Below are positions 23,440 to 35,599 of a stretch of DNA of 64,000 nucleotides, piece after piece. Position 1 is the stretch's first letter. Each line of letters starts with the position of its first letter. The notes under the pieces are model-generated. The model ran no database searches and was not told the DNA's origin. It was given only the letters and a program-made list of their open reading frames with translations. This DNA comes from Welwitschia mirabilis (Eukaryota; Gnetophyta; Gnetopsida; Welwitschiales), in the NCBI GenBank assembly GCA_051453625.1, contig JBOZIK010000001.1:146644650-146708649 (forward strand), written 5' to 3'. Both the position numbers and the translations under genes were made by a program.

Positions 23440-26400
23440 ATGAGTTTAATTAATTCATTATCAATGTAATCTTAGATTGAAAATACTAGAATTTCTCTTA
23501 ACCAGGTGATTTGATAAGCATATTGATAGTTTGTTTTATAGTCAGATAGTATAGTAGCATAATAACTTCATTCTATATGAGTTTTCTAATTTTATGGATC
23601 CTAATGTGTAAGTTTTTTATCCTATCATGGTGCACTATATCTTTTGCTATGTAAATTACTAACTGATTATTATGAAAAGCTCTATTGTATTAGTCTATTT
23701 TAGATTTAATTATCTTAGTCTATTTTAGATTTACTTCTCAGCCATTTAAGTTTTATACATTCTTCATAAGCAGCTATATATTCAGCTTTAGTAGAAGATT
23801 ATGCTATAGTTTTTTTATGCTTTAACCATTAAGATAGAGGTGATGTTTCTTGATTTTGACAAAGGGGTATCACTTTCTTTAGTAAAATATAAATTAGAGT
23901 TTGCCCTAATGATGAATTAAGAGTTTATTTTATAGGTTACACTTAACTCTTTTATCTTCTTTAGATGTCTTAATACTCTCTTTATAGCATTCAGATAAGT
24001 GACCTTAGGTGAATGAATATATCTCAATAACACATCAATATTATATTATATATATAGTCTAGTATTGGCTATATAAAATAGACTTTCTACTATTCTTCTA
24101 TATTCTATTTCATTTACAATATCTGAGCCTTTACTAATAGATACCTTGACATTTTTCACTAGGAATGTTATAGCTTTTTTTGCATCTTCTAATCCAAACC
24201 TCTAGATTAGATTTCTTATGTACTTGTTTAAGTTAAGAATATTTTATCCTTTTGCTAAATAATTTCTACATTTAAATAAAATCTGGTCAATATAAGATTA
24301 AAAATTTTAAAAGGTTGACTTAATGAAATTTTTATTCTTTTTACATCTTCTTGATCACTTCTAGTTATCATCATATCATTAACAAATACCACTATGTATG
24401 TAGATTTTTATTCATAAAATTTTATAAATAACGTGACATCCATATGTAGATAATTACATAATTTAAATCTACTTAAAATTAAGTAATTTTCAAGATTAGT
24501 GTACCAAGATTTCACTGCTTATTTTATCCATGTAGAGACTTGATCAGTTTACACACATTAGGTTATTTTTGTTCCCCCTTTAAAATCCTTTAGTTGCATC
24601 ATGTAGATTTCTTCTTTTAAGTCTCCATGAAGAAAAGTAATCTTTATGTCCAATTGATAAAGATTTCATCCTTTTTGTACTACTAAGGAAATCATTATTC
24701 TAATGATAGCCCATTTTATTGTTGGATTAAATCCTTTCTTTTGTTATAAGCCTCTAACAATAATCTAAGCTTGTGTTACTCAAGGGTGTTATTCGCATTA
24801 TACTTGTTGTGGAAAACCCATTTGTTAGATAGTGTTTTGCCTCTTAATGGAATATCTACCAATTCCCAAGTACCATTTTCAATAAGGATATCATATTATT
24901 CTTGCATGGCTTTTATGAAATAATCATGTTAAATAGTAATTTTAAATGAGATTGGTTCACCATCAAAAGTTAGGTGAAGCTCATCATTATCATCAACATG
25001 AAATGTATGTGAGCTAGGTCTAGTTATAATTTTATCCTTTTCATCATCATAAATATCTTGGAGAGTAGAGTGTAACTAAGTACTTCAATATCATCTCTAG
25101 GTAGTCTTATTTTCTTTTATTAGAGAACTTGCTAAATTTCTATTAAACCCATAATCAATCATGCTTAAAGTACCAATATAAGGAATTGGATCATTACTCA
25201 TGGCTACATCTCCCCTCTCAACCATAGGACATTAAGCATCCAAGATTATTACTAGGTTATAGGAAGGATAAATCTTTAAAGGATTAAGCTAAGAATCATT
25301 GTTCAAAGTCTTTAAAAAGATGATATTGCAAGAAATAGTGATTTTATGATGCTCTAGGCAATAAAATTAATAACCCTTTTTGTTAGTAAAATATCCTACA
25401 CAAATGTCAATGTGAGCATGTGCTCTAAATTTATCATGATGTTCATGTGAAACATGGATGTAGCACTTACAACTATAAACATGAAAACGGTTTAACCTTA
25501 GCTTATACTCATTCCACCTTTTAGTTGGAAATATTACTTTTTCTATATATCAATTAATACAATTATTAAGATGCATAGTTGTATTCATCACTTCACCCCA
25601 AAGACAAGTCCTACATCCACAGAAATACCTCAAGGAATGCGACATATCCATGATAGTGTAATTAAATTGCTCAAAAATGTTATTTTATTAGGGTATTTCG
25701 AGGTACATATTCAAATGCTAAACCCTTTTGAAAGCTAAAAAGTTCTTAAACTTGATAAATATGTACTTTCCACCATTATCTTAGTGAAATGTTTTAATCT
25801 GATGATTAATTTACTTTTCCATGTTAATTTTAAACTTTGTGAAAATATCCAAAATCTGAATTTTAGATTTTATAAAGTATACATAAGTCATTCAGAAGTC
25901 ATAATTAATGAAAGAGATAAAATAATAAAATTCATGAAAAGTAAAAATTGAAATAGATCCAGATAGATTACTATTAATAAGTTGTAGCTTTTGATCGACA
26001 TGCCACTTACTTGATACACATTCATGTTAAGTTGTCCTACCTATAATACATTTTTTAAACTAACGAAAATTTGATGGAATGGACAAAAGAAGCTAATGAA
26101 CATTATCACACATCATAATCATCATGTGAAGATTGGAATCTCCTAATCCAGCATGCCACCGTAGCAAGGAAGAGATCTTATCTTGGGAAACTATGTAGGT
26201 GATTTTTTTACATTTTAACACAATGATGAAGATGAATGATCTTTCTATTCATGTAGCCTTTCATAATTAATTTATAATTTTCTTCATAAATATCTAATAA
26301 TTATTTCATGATAGAAATTGAATTATCTTCTTGCAGCAAAGTGGAAAGTGATAGAAAATGTGACCTTAAAGGAGGCACATATGAACATCAAATAGAGTCT

Positions 26401-27560
26401 ATGGAGATAGCAATGTCAAATTAAGGGTATATGAATCATAGAATTCCACTATAATTGGAGTTTTATCTACTAAATAAACGTAACTTATCACTTCAATAAA
26501 CTCATCAAAATAATCATGCCAATAAGTCATGTGATGAATAACAACTATGTTAAGAGTGTACATTTCATCTTAAGGTGTATGTTCATTCATACCCATAAAT
26601 TCAAAGTTGTTAAAACTATATTTAACATAAAATTTTCATAAGTATTAAGAGAATTAGATTCTTTAGTAAGTAAATTGACCTTAGGTGTAGACTTTATCTT
26701 TTTCCAAGTTATCCTATAGAAGTCTTCCATATGACCTTGTCTTCTACTTTATGAGCACTAATATTTGTTTTTTTTTGGATTAGCAGTATGCTAAATTTAC
26801 TTTCTATTTGACTAAGGATTATTAGGCTTCTTATTTTTGCTATTTCTATGAAGCCTTACCCTTATCATGATGTGATTCCTTTTGCAGATGGAAGTTTCTA
26901 GAAGACTGCTTATGTTGATGAGGAGGGTCATGAGAATCAGAAACTTTGAACGCTACATTAAAGGATGAAAATCTTATAAAGTTAAATTATACTTATAGGG
27001 TAATAATATCCTCACTGAGCATGTGAAAGTTCATATTGTATAAATGTTTAAATAGATAAAATATCTCTATGAAGAGATGAATCCTCTTCATAGCAATGAA
27101 TTAAGTTGACATAATAAATGCATACTTAATTCTTTAGGCCTATCTCAGTGAATTTTTCCTTAATATCCATTATTTGAGCTATGAGCTTATGCATTTTTCC
27201 TTTCTTATAATGAAGGATTTTCATGCTCATAATAAGGCTAATTAATTTTAGATCATTCTTTGCATAAAATATGTCCTACATAGTATAATATTTGGCATAA
27301 CTTAGCTTACTTCTATCAACCAACTTTTTATGCAGAGTGGCCATTAATTTTCACATTACTTCTATAACCTTGTATCAGTGACTTCCCTTGTATTTTATTC
27401 ATCTATATTTTAAATAAGAATATGCACTTTATTAAAAAATTTCAATCAAATCCATAAATATGCATTATAGACATGAAATCTTCATTCCATTCCTTTCAAC
27501 TCTAATCATCATATAGAGTTGCTCTAGGGTTGGTTATTATTCCAATAGTCACTACTAGTA
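23440..27560 (-). pseudogene. Decayed Ty1/copia gag-pol, minus strand
   Basis: Reading right to left, the order is that of a copia polyprotein. Gag helices with a knuckle relic lie at about 27400-26750. A protease relic ending HMT is near 26530. Integrase pieces occupy about 26200-25400. RT follows with FVNDMMITRSDQEDV (catalytic YVDD changed to FVND, about 24373-24396). RNase H comes last with EYIAAYEE at 23761-23785. Stops are frequent throughout. The strand and nesting inside the Sirevirus-like element suggest a later insertion. A second, RT-less copy lies at 60620-63000 with nearly the same spacing between integrase and leader. Confidence 0.74.
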
Positions 27561-27719
27561 TGAAGCCATCTAACAAAATATAGAATATGCCTTTTGATAT
27601 AGAAGTCATAACTAATTTCAAATAAGACAAAAAAGATATTTGATAAGTCATGAAATAAGGTAGAACTCTAAAGAGATCTTACTCACATTCATTATTGAAA
27701 GAAATCTATACACAAACAA

Positions 27720-28214
27720 ATTTTGTTAAAACACAAAAGAAGGAAACAAGAAAATATGAAGACAATGGTATAGTCACAAGAAAATGAATCTTACTCTCAT
27801 CTATAAGTTTAAGTAATTTAGTCATGTCACAATGCAATAAAAGCAAAGAGTTAGAAAAATATCATGACAGAAAGGTATAGTTATAATAAAAGGGAACTAG
27901 TCATAAAAATATGAGTGATCTATTCAAACTATAATGTATGACAACTAAAAGTGAAAAATCCCTTCTTAATTAGTGAAAAACCTATGTAGATAAAAACAAA
28001 CAAAGATAATTTATTGAAATATCTTAAATATGAGTGAGATATATTTTAATGCAAGGGGTCTAATTTGATGAATAGGTGATGAGATTGTAGATTTTTCAAT
28101 TTTAGACTTTGCTTTTGAATTCGGGTAGTAATCATGTCCTATCCAAAGATAATACCATTACCTCTTAAGGGAGTACAAAAATAAAATGTAAATCAAATTA
28201 ATGGAACATCCAAG
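27720..28214 (-). repeat. Leader repeat of the minus copia (copy 1)
   Basis: This is shared with 31125-31895 and 63000-63768, including GGTATAGTTATAA, CTCTTAAGGGAGTA and AATGGAACATCCAAG. In copies 1 and 3 it lies just upstream of the minus-strand gag, so it is probably the untranslated leader or LTR-proximal sequence. The right end is lost in the gap at 28215. Confidence 0.62.
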
Positions 28215-28314
28215 NNNNNNNNNNNNNNNNNNNNNNNNNNNNNNNNNNNNNNNNNNNNNNNNNNNNNNNNNNNNNNNNNNNNNNNNNNNNNNNNNNNNNN
28301 NNNNNNNNNNNNNN
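28215..28314. other. Assembly gap, 100 N
   Basis: This gap of unknown true size sits exactly where the 5' end of the minus-strand copia should rejoin the interrupted Sirevirus-like element. Confidence 0.95.
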
Positions 28315-29565
28315 GAAGCTGCTGCACCAGTAGAACTGGGACATCCATAAGGACTCGCACATGGATAGACTCAGAGAAAGAATTAAAAGAAGAAGCACCA
28401 CTAGCTCCACAGGGCATAGGTTATGAGTTTGATAAAGTAGTAGACAGTGATTCTATAATGAGTTATCAGGAGATGAGATATAGATTCAAGGGGATTATCA
28501 TACTCCCATAGAGGCATAAGTGTATAGGGAATAATAGGCTCCAAAACCATCATAGCAGAGGTAGTAGCTTCAAAGAGCTCAGATGTTCATCATCTTATCT
28601 TTCACTAGCCATGTTATCAAATTTTAGTTCATTACTCGACTTAACCACCATTACCTCCTAGACCCTTTTTACCACTACACATAACATCTCCACTTCCATT
28701 GTGTATGTCATCACAACTCCATCTCACACAGAGCCTCCTTATGTACCATCACTTTTCACCATTTAATTACCATCATCATTTGCTAAAACCACCACATCTA
28801 GCCTTTTTGGGACAACCATCACTTCTTAAACATACCAACATATAAAGAGATAGGGCTAGGAGGGCCTAGGTATGACCTTTTAGTATTCTTTTATGAAGTT
28901 TCACACACCACCTCTTATATCCTTCTCATCCTATATCATTTAGACTTTCACCACTCATGACATCAATGACGATAGTGATAAGAAATAAGAAGACATACAT
29001 TATACTAGTGACTCTGCTCTTAGGAATTATCTCCTTTTATTTGTTATCAAAAAAGAAGGAGAAATAATATCAAATCAACTTTCAACATGAGAACATCCTG
29101 TTAGGTATGAAGTACTTAACTTTGAGATGATGGATTAGTTTCCTAAGTAATATTATTATACATTGATAATTAATCTTGATTATTTTGGCATACATTGCTA
29201 TGTTATGATATTTTTATTATTGTTAATACACTTTGTTATCTTTCCTACTAGTACATTTTCATTATTCTTAATTATGTATTGATTGACACACTTGTAGTGA
29301 TATGCTTTAATTATATCATTAACACATTACTATGAGCACTTTTTTTTTTATTAGCTATTATCTTTTATGAATAAATCACTCAATGGCAATGTGCCTTTCT
29401 TAAAATCTCTAACATGTTATTCAAGTGATTAAAATCATGATTTTTTAATATTATTGCAGAATATGCTCATGTGATTTTTTGAATATGAATATCAAATTTT
29501 AATTAATTAAATAACATTATACTAATGAGATTTACTAAGTTTTGGACCTCATCAAAAAGGGGAAA
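28315..29565 (+). pseudogene. Possible 3' terminal ORF region of the Sirevirus-like element
   Basis: This stretch has a higher C content and broken frames rich in Pro, Ser, Thr and His at 28620-28830. A longer piece, SDSALRNYLLLFVIKKEGE, lies near 28999-29055. It lies between the interrupted pol and a Sirevirus-type polypurine tract and LTR start, where Sireviruses often carry an extra ORF. I recognise no domain, so the assignment is by position only. Confidence 0.35.
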
Positions 29566-29566
29566 A
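29551..29566 (+). other. Polypurine tract, Sirevirus style
   Basis: ATCAAAAAGGGGAAAA is followed by TTTTTGGTAAATTTAG. In the SIRE/Maximus group an AAAAAGGGG tract precedes an LTR opening of the form TTGTTGG-x-A-x-TTT-x-TTTTGATGAT. The match is close. Confidence 0.6.
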
Positions 29567-29567
29567 T

Positions 29568-31100
29568 TTTTGGTAAATTTAGTTTTGATGATTCTACTTA
29601 TCAAACATTTTATATCATTATGTAAGCATGTCATTGTAAATAAAATTAGATCATGATAAGCATAAGTTAGTATTAGACATTTAATTTAACATCTCACAAA
29701 AAGGTCAGAATTAAAAATGCAAAATTAGTTAACTGAAGACATCTACAGTATTGAATACATTTATGGAGAAGACATTTATAGTTTAAATACATCTATAGTA
29801 AAACATCTATAGCCTAAACATGTCTATGATATACCGGGTTTCAGATCACAAGTTAAATATAATTATCTTATTAAAGACAATTATGCTGAAAGTTGGATCT
29901 GAAACTGATGAAAGATGTCTACATGTTTGAAGATGTCTAAGCTAAACTCAAATAGGTAACAAAGGCATTTTATACTTTAATGAATATTTTACTCTCTAGG
30001 TAAGCTATCAATATTTACATCATGAATTTATGATCATGAAGTTTCAAAGATTATACAGTGAAAGTCCCATTAAGTTTTGGATACTTTGAATGAAGACTTC
30101 TACTAGGCGAAGACATCTAACTATTAGAAAATGTTTATAATTTTGAAGATATCTCAGATCAAGGGTCATGTCAATCAAAATGGAACATATGTGTCTGACA
30201 CCTAGATACTTCTATCCATTACATAATGATTACAAAGTTTAAATAACTACTATTTAAGGTCAAATAGCTATAATTTCTTCAATGGTATAAAGGCATGATG
30301 TAACAAGCATATTAAATAATGGTCACATAACTCACAAACATAATAAACGAATATAGCACAAGGAAATAAATGCACAGGTGATTGGCACTACTCATGAAGG
30401 ATCAAAGTTATCATTTGAAAGGAACTTTTAGTATCTATAACTTACATTTTTAGATCCTACATTATTTCATCATTCTTGAGAACTTGTGATGATAATCATA
30501 AGAAGAAGCTCAATCTCTTTTAAAGAAACATGATCCAAGCTTATTATTATATTCATTTATTGGATCACTATCTCATTTTTTTAATATTATTGTATAGTCC
30601 ATTATTTTCTTATCAAACTCGTTATAAGGCAATCCTTGTATGGGTGTGCATTGAGGTTATATCTGTCAGTATAACGATGTTGTATTTTCTTAAGAGAAAG
30701 AGTTTACAACATTTTGAAAATCATCTTATATTATTGTTATATTTCCCTAAGGCAAAGATATTGCTACCTTATGAGGAACATCTCATATTATTATTGGTAT
30801 TTTCTTGAGGAGAAGAGATTGCTACCTTATGAGGATCATTTCATTTTTTGGTTGTACCTATGTGCCCATTTTTGGTTTCCCTAAGGGAAAGAAAGTGTTG
30901 TCTTATGAGGAGTCTCTCATTTTGTTGTAATGTTAATGATGAGCTAAAATTACTATTTAGTATAGGTCAAGAATATCCAAAGGTATGAGAGGAAGTTACC
31001 CTTTATGTGTGAATGTACCCAAGTTGGGGAACCATAATATGTTAGTAAGATGTTTATTATATTATGTATTTCATTTTGTTATTAGTAAAATATATATTTA
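29568..31100 (+). repeat. Probable 3' LTR of the Sirevirus-like element
   Basis: It opens TTTGGTAAATTTAG then TTTTGATGATTC, the usual opening of SIRE-type LTRs. It carries repeated AGACATCTA / AGATGTCTA words at 29737, 29770, 29913, 29930 and 30111, shared with 16965-17244. The length of about 1.5 kb suits this group. The right border is not defined, and leader sequence of another element starts by 31125. Confidence 0.5.
30687..30935 (+). repeat. Four-unit ~58-bp imperfect tandem repeat
   Basis: Four units recur. Each has a TTTTC/TTTCC-CTTAAG-GNAAAG segment followed by TTGCTACCTTATGAGGA and TCTCAT. The CCCTAAGGG centre is palindromic in the last unit. The array lies in the downstream half of the LTR, where U5 would be, and produces the open frame at 30530-30808. 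Confidence 0.65.
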
Positions 31101-31124
31101 CTAAAACTAATTTACTCCTTCCCT

Positions 31125-31895
31125 CTAAGTTAAATAATCCTCAAGGAGGAAAATAAGGAGAAAATAAAGATAATGATATAGTCATAAGAAAAGGGATCTT
31201 GCTCTCATCCACAAGCTCAAGTGATCTATCCAAATCACAACGTAATAAAAGCAAAGAAACAATAAAAAGTCATAACAAAGAGGTATAGTTATAACAAAAG
31301 GCAATCAAGCCTAAAAAACTAAGTGATATATCCAAAACACAATGTATGACAACCAAGATAAACCCCCCCTAAATAGAAAAAATCTTATGCACACAAGAAT
31401 AAACAAAGATACTTTGTTAAAATGTTATTAATATTAGTAAGGTAAATTTTTGCAAAAGGATTAATCTAATTATTAGATTATGAAAATGCAAATTTGTCAA
31501 TTTTAGAGTCTATACTCGAATCTAGGTAGTGATCACATTCTCTTCAAGGATGGTATCTTTATCTCTTAAGGGAGTAAAAAAATAAAATGTAAATCAAATT
31601 AATGGAACATCCAAGTTGTTAATCAATTTTGATTACCTTGGCTATATACCCCTATTAAGTAAGAGTACCATGTAATGTTACTGACTTACTTATACCTTAG
31701 ATTTAGTAAACTTTAAAATTGATTACACTTATTCCTCTTTATCAACTTAGTGATGTAATCCAAGTAGAACATACTACTATGCCTTAAGCATTCATCTAAT
31801 ATACCCTTAATTACTAAGATATATGTGGGAATCTAGACCTCAGGGCACCTGGGACATTTCTAGTTAAGAGAAATACAACTCTCCATATGATCCAA
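31125..31895 (-). repeat. Leader repeat of the minus copia (copy 2)
   Basis: This is the second copy of the sequence at 27720-28214. It continues past the point where copy 1 meets the gap and so shows about 280 further bases, up to AAGAGAAATACAACTCTCC. Those extra bases also match 63560-63745. No copia gag lies beside it; it abuts the end of the Sirevirus-type LTR. Confidence 0.65.
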
Positions 31896-33360
31896 ACTTC
31901 ATAGTCAAAGTAGCTAAAGATTGTATAACAAGATTAAATAATAGGGTAGCCTAACACAGATCTCTATCTATATAAGGATCACTATGCCTACCACCCACAA
32001 AGACTTATTTCTAGGAAAAATTTTGATGTGCTTAGGATGAAATGTTGTGAGAACACAATTTTTGCACTTAAAATTTTCTTTTATCTTGATACCAAAATAT
32101 AATGGTAATATAGTTTTCAAATGATTGAAGATTTTTGAATATTTCTTTTATCTAACAACTGAGGTTTATTTAAATAATGGCTTACCTTTTAATATATTTA
32201 AAACATACCCTTTTAAATATAGGGGATAAAAAATTCAGACTTGATTAAGGAAAAGAAGACATATCTTCAAAATAACCACTATGATTTATCAGTGAAATCC
32301 CTTGAGTAATTTCTGCTAATTCTATGCTTAGACTAAAAATAATAGCACTACATGGAATAAAAATAACAGCATTATAAGAGATTATTTTAATCAATAAAAA
32401 ATAAAAATCTAAGAAAATTCCTTTGTAAAATAGACTATTATAATAAATTCTTAATTCACCAATAATTAGGAATATTTTTAAGTAGCTTGTAAATAAGACA
32501 ACATTATTTAGACAAGATCGATATTCATCCTTCAAAATTCAATCAATACTTATAAGATTAAGTACAAGGATATTTTTAAATGCAAAGTTATAAGGAAAGT
32601 AACCAATAATCATCTTCCAAGAATTTCAAAATGCTAAAGTAATTATTTTTAGGAATGAGAAAAATCCATTGAATACACCCAACTTTAACTTCTCACTACC
32701 TCTCTTCTTAAAGCTTTTTCTACATGAAAGGCATGGTGTAAGAACTATACCTTCACAGTTCCTAGTATGGCCCATGGTAAGGTTTAAGATAAGGGGTTTC
32801 TAATTCTCAAGAAGGGGTCCTCAAGAATATCAAATGACCAAAACCTAATATTAGATACAACAAGTAAGATACAAATATCTAGATCTCAATAAACCAAATG
32901 AATAGTAATAGAAATCATTCAGATGAAATAAAACCTCTCAAGCCACATCTCATGCACAACTAGATGGGTCACAAACATTACCCTGATCACTCTGATAGCT
33001 TAGTCTCCTGGCCAATGGAAGCCCTTCAAGTGGCCTAGCCCCTAAAGCTGCATGATTTGGTCACTTAGCAAAGATTTAAGAATGGAATAGAAATCATAGC
33101 TAAGATGTTTTATGTATAAGAAAAAAATTTACATGAGACATGTAAAAAGATGTAGGAACCAATTAGTATATATAAGAAATAGATGAAAGTACCATACAAT
33201 AAATTAAAGTAAGCCATATAACCATACCGATTTTAAGATGAAAGTTAAGATCTCATAAAGATTATAAGGTTCTAAGGCTTTTTCAAGATCCAAGATTAAG
33301 ATCACAAGGTTCAAATGTAAGGACTTTTCCAAGAAGTAAAATATCAGAAGAGAAAGATCT

Positions 33361-33370
33361 TATTTATAGC
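33361..33370 (-). promoter_or_regulatory. TATA box of the minus-strand LTR
   Basis: The minus strand reads GCTATAAATAAGATC followed by a pyrimidine-rich TCTTTCTCTTCTG, the usual U3/R layout of a plant LTR promoter. Confidence 0.5.
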
Positions 33371-33404
33371 AGAAAGTATAGGATGTGAAAAGGCACCAAG
33401 CAAG

Positions 33405-33530
33405 AGAGTGATGAAAGTGGTAGAACTTGTGGAAGTAGTGGAAGTGACATGGTGAAAGTGGTAAAGGTGGTAGAGGTGATGTAGTAAAAGTGGTAAAAGT
33501 GGTGGAGGTGGTGGTGAAGTGGTGAGGATT
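33405..33530. repeat. GTG-rich minisatellite in LTR
   Basis: An irregular array of GTGGTA, GTGGTG and AAAGTGGT units runs for about 125 bases in the U3 portion of the minus-strand LTR. On the minus strand it reads as CAC-rich DNA. Confidence 0.75.
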
Positions 33531-33890
33531 TTGTTACCTTACTAGGCCATTAGGTAAATAATAAATAATGACTATGCTTGCCATAATTAATAAATGAGAC
33601 ATTAGCAATAATAATAAAATATTCCATAAACATGATAGGAAGTTATTTAACATTTAAAAATAATAAATAAGCATCTTTATTTAAAATAATTTCAATTTCA
33701 AATCCATAATTCATTGGCATTTGCTAAAATAAGCAATTAAATGAATAAAGCCAAGGTACAAATAATAATTATGAGACTATTAAATGTTAACATAAATTAT
33801 TTTCCTTATAAGGTTTTATATTCTATGTTATCTTATTTATCAAAGTATTTTAAACTTAAATCTTAATTGTTAAAAATTTGGGACATGACA

Positions 33891-35590
33891 TTTCTCCACA
33901 CCTCAAAATTTTCATCCTTGAAACTTGAACAAGAAAGATTAATTCTTTGCTATAATACATATATTTTATATTTTCAAGTAGCTTCTACTCTGTCTTCAAA
34001 TCATTGTACTAAGTTGAATATACTTGCAAATTATTGAAGACCCTTTAATTTCATAAGCCAAGATATCTTAACAACCTCCTTACTTTGACTAAAAGCAAAA
34101 TATGCTTGAACTATTAAGTCCAAAACTACAACTCAAATATGACAACACAATAATATATTACTCCAAATTATGACAAATACTTCTAAATTTGTTGTGTATA
34201 AATTCATCAAGCCTAAGCTCAAAAATCATAGATCTCTTTTACTCTAAACTTCTTTTTTGTGTACCTCTCCAACACTTCTATTTGTATAATGTTAGTTAAA
34301 TTTCCACTTCAAAGGTTAAAATGTACAACGAGCCAAGGAATATGAAAAATATTTAAGACAAAGGATTATTTGAAGATTTTATAACAATGGTACATAGGCT
34401 ATTAAGACAAGATAAAAAGTCAAGAATCCCAATCAAATAAATGCATACTTCATCTAATGATCAATCAATTCATCAATATATATAGAGAGGAGATGTTAAA
34501 GATTGTATAAGGCATTATAAAATGTCTATACATTGTTCTAAATATTCTAGAATTTATATAATTAAACTAAGTGAATCTTGATTAATATCCTAGACTTATC
34601 GTAATATATCTAAATCATAAAAATAGATCTAAGTAAGAAAAATAAAGTCAAATGGATTTTTCTCCACATCCTAGACTTGACTTGATGAGAGGAAAAAAAG
34701 AGAAAAAGAAAGATTAAGGGCTTACAATGATTATAAAAATGCAAAAAACCTTTAAAAATCACTAAAAAAATTTTAAGAGACTTAGTTTAGGGTTTAGAAA
34801 ATTGAAAAATACCTAGACAACTTTAAAAAAATTAAAGCTAGCTCAAAAAACAAATTAGGCTAAAAACTGCCCTATGTGCACAAAATAGGGCTAATGGCTA
34901 AGTAATGGTACAGCTAAACACGTCTATGCATAAGGAAACTATAACTGAGTAATTATTTGATAATTTTACATGTATGTAGAATTATAGAAAAGCTAGGAGA
35001 AATTTTAAAATTGTTTGCTTTTTATCACTATGGGAATTGAACATAGAACCTCCCTGTTAATAAGTAAATACCTTGGCCACTACATTAATGCATTGTTTGG
35101 TGATGAAAATAGATTTTAAAAAATTTGAAAAAAATAAAAGCTAATAGAAGATAATGCCAAGCTATGAATCACTGAATTATGGAGTCAATTTAGAAGGCTA
35201 AAATATGGATCACATAAGAGGCTGAGGCACGGATCGCAAAAGATACTAGACACGAAGCAGTGGCAAATAGGTCCACATCACTAAGAGCTTTCAGAACCAA
35301 TTAAGATTAAAAGTAGTAAGGTGAGAGTGACAAATGTAATGGGTACAAAATAGCACATGGGTAGCTAAACAAAAGGGCATGATTGAAAGAGGAAGGGCAA
35401 AGGCACATAAAGTATGGTATAGGTGCAACAAAAGCACCATGTAGAGAAGGATAATTCATGAAAGAGCTAGGCACAAATAGAGCTACATAGGAGGAAGAAG
35501 ACTATAGTCAGCATACACAAGTAAAATCATTAGAAGGCAAAGTATTTGAAGTGGCTAGTTACAAAAAAAAGTCTCAAATGATGAGTTGCA
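33891..35590. other. Unassigned retroelement-like DNA
   Basis: No open domain was found. The piece next to 33890 would be the 3' internal end of a minus-strand gypsy element if the LTR call is right. Purine-rich sequence at 35200-35480 has above-average GC for the window. A tRNA-like segment lies at 35032-35086. Confidence 0.4.
35032..35086 (-). repeat. tRNA-like segment, possible SINE head
   Basis: The minus strand reads GTAGTGGCCAAGGTA (A-box-like) and, about 25 bases later, GGTTC and then GTTCAATTCCC (B-box-like, consensus GGTTCAANTCC). The spacing suits a pol III internal promoter. No tail or target duplication was identified. Some plant LTRs carry similar tRNA-like pieces. Confidence 0.33.
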
Positions 35591-35599
35591 AGCCTGTGG

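Larger units (their letters stand above)
32100..33890 (-). repeat. Long gypsy-type LTR, minus strand
   Basis: On the minus strand the sequence opens TGTCATGTCCCAAA at 33890, a common opening for plant chromovirus LTRs. GAGGTGTGGAGAAA, a weak polypurine tract, precedes it. A TATA box reads GCTATAAATA at 33370-33361. A TTGGTATCAAGA primer-site relic lies past the other end (about 32084-32096). The minus frame at 32245-32535 is inside this LTR and shows no domain. The left border is approximate. Confidence 0.48.

Noticed and set aside
28193-28417. Two minus-strand open frames of 70-74 codons
   Set aside because: They span a 100-N gap and join unrelated sequence on its two sides.
30530-30808. 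92-codon open frame
   Set aside because: It is produced by the imperfect tandem repeat in the LTR, and its repeated peptide motifs mirror the DNA repeat.
27720-31895. LTR pair of one element formed by the direct repeats at 27720 and 31125
   Set aside because: The internal part would be Sirevirus-type tail and LTR, and the third copy at 63000 lies next to a copia gag, which fits a leader better. Kept only as an open question.
32245-32535. Minus-strand 96-codon open frame as a membrane protein gene
   Set aside because: Hydrophobic content follows from AT-rich codons. It lies inside a probable LTR and has no recognisable domain.
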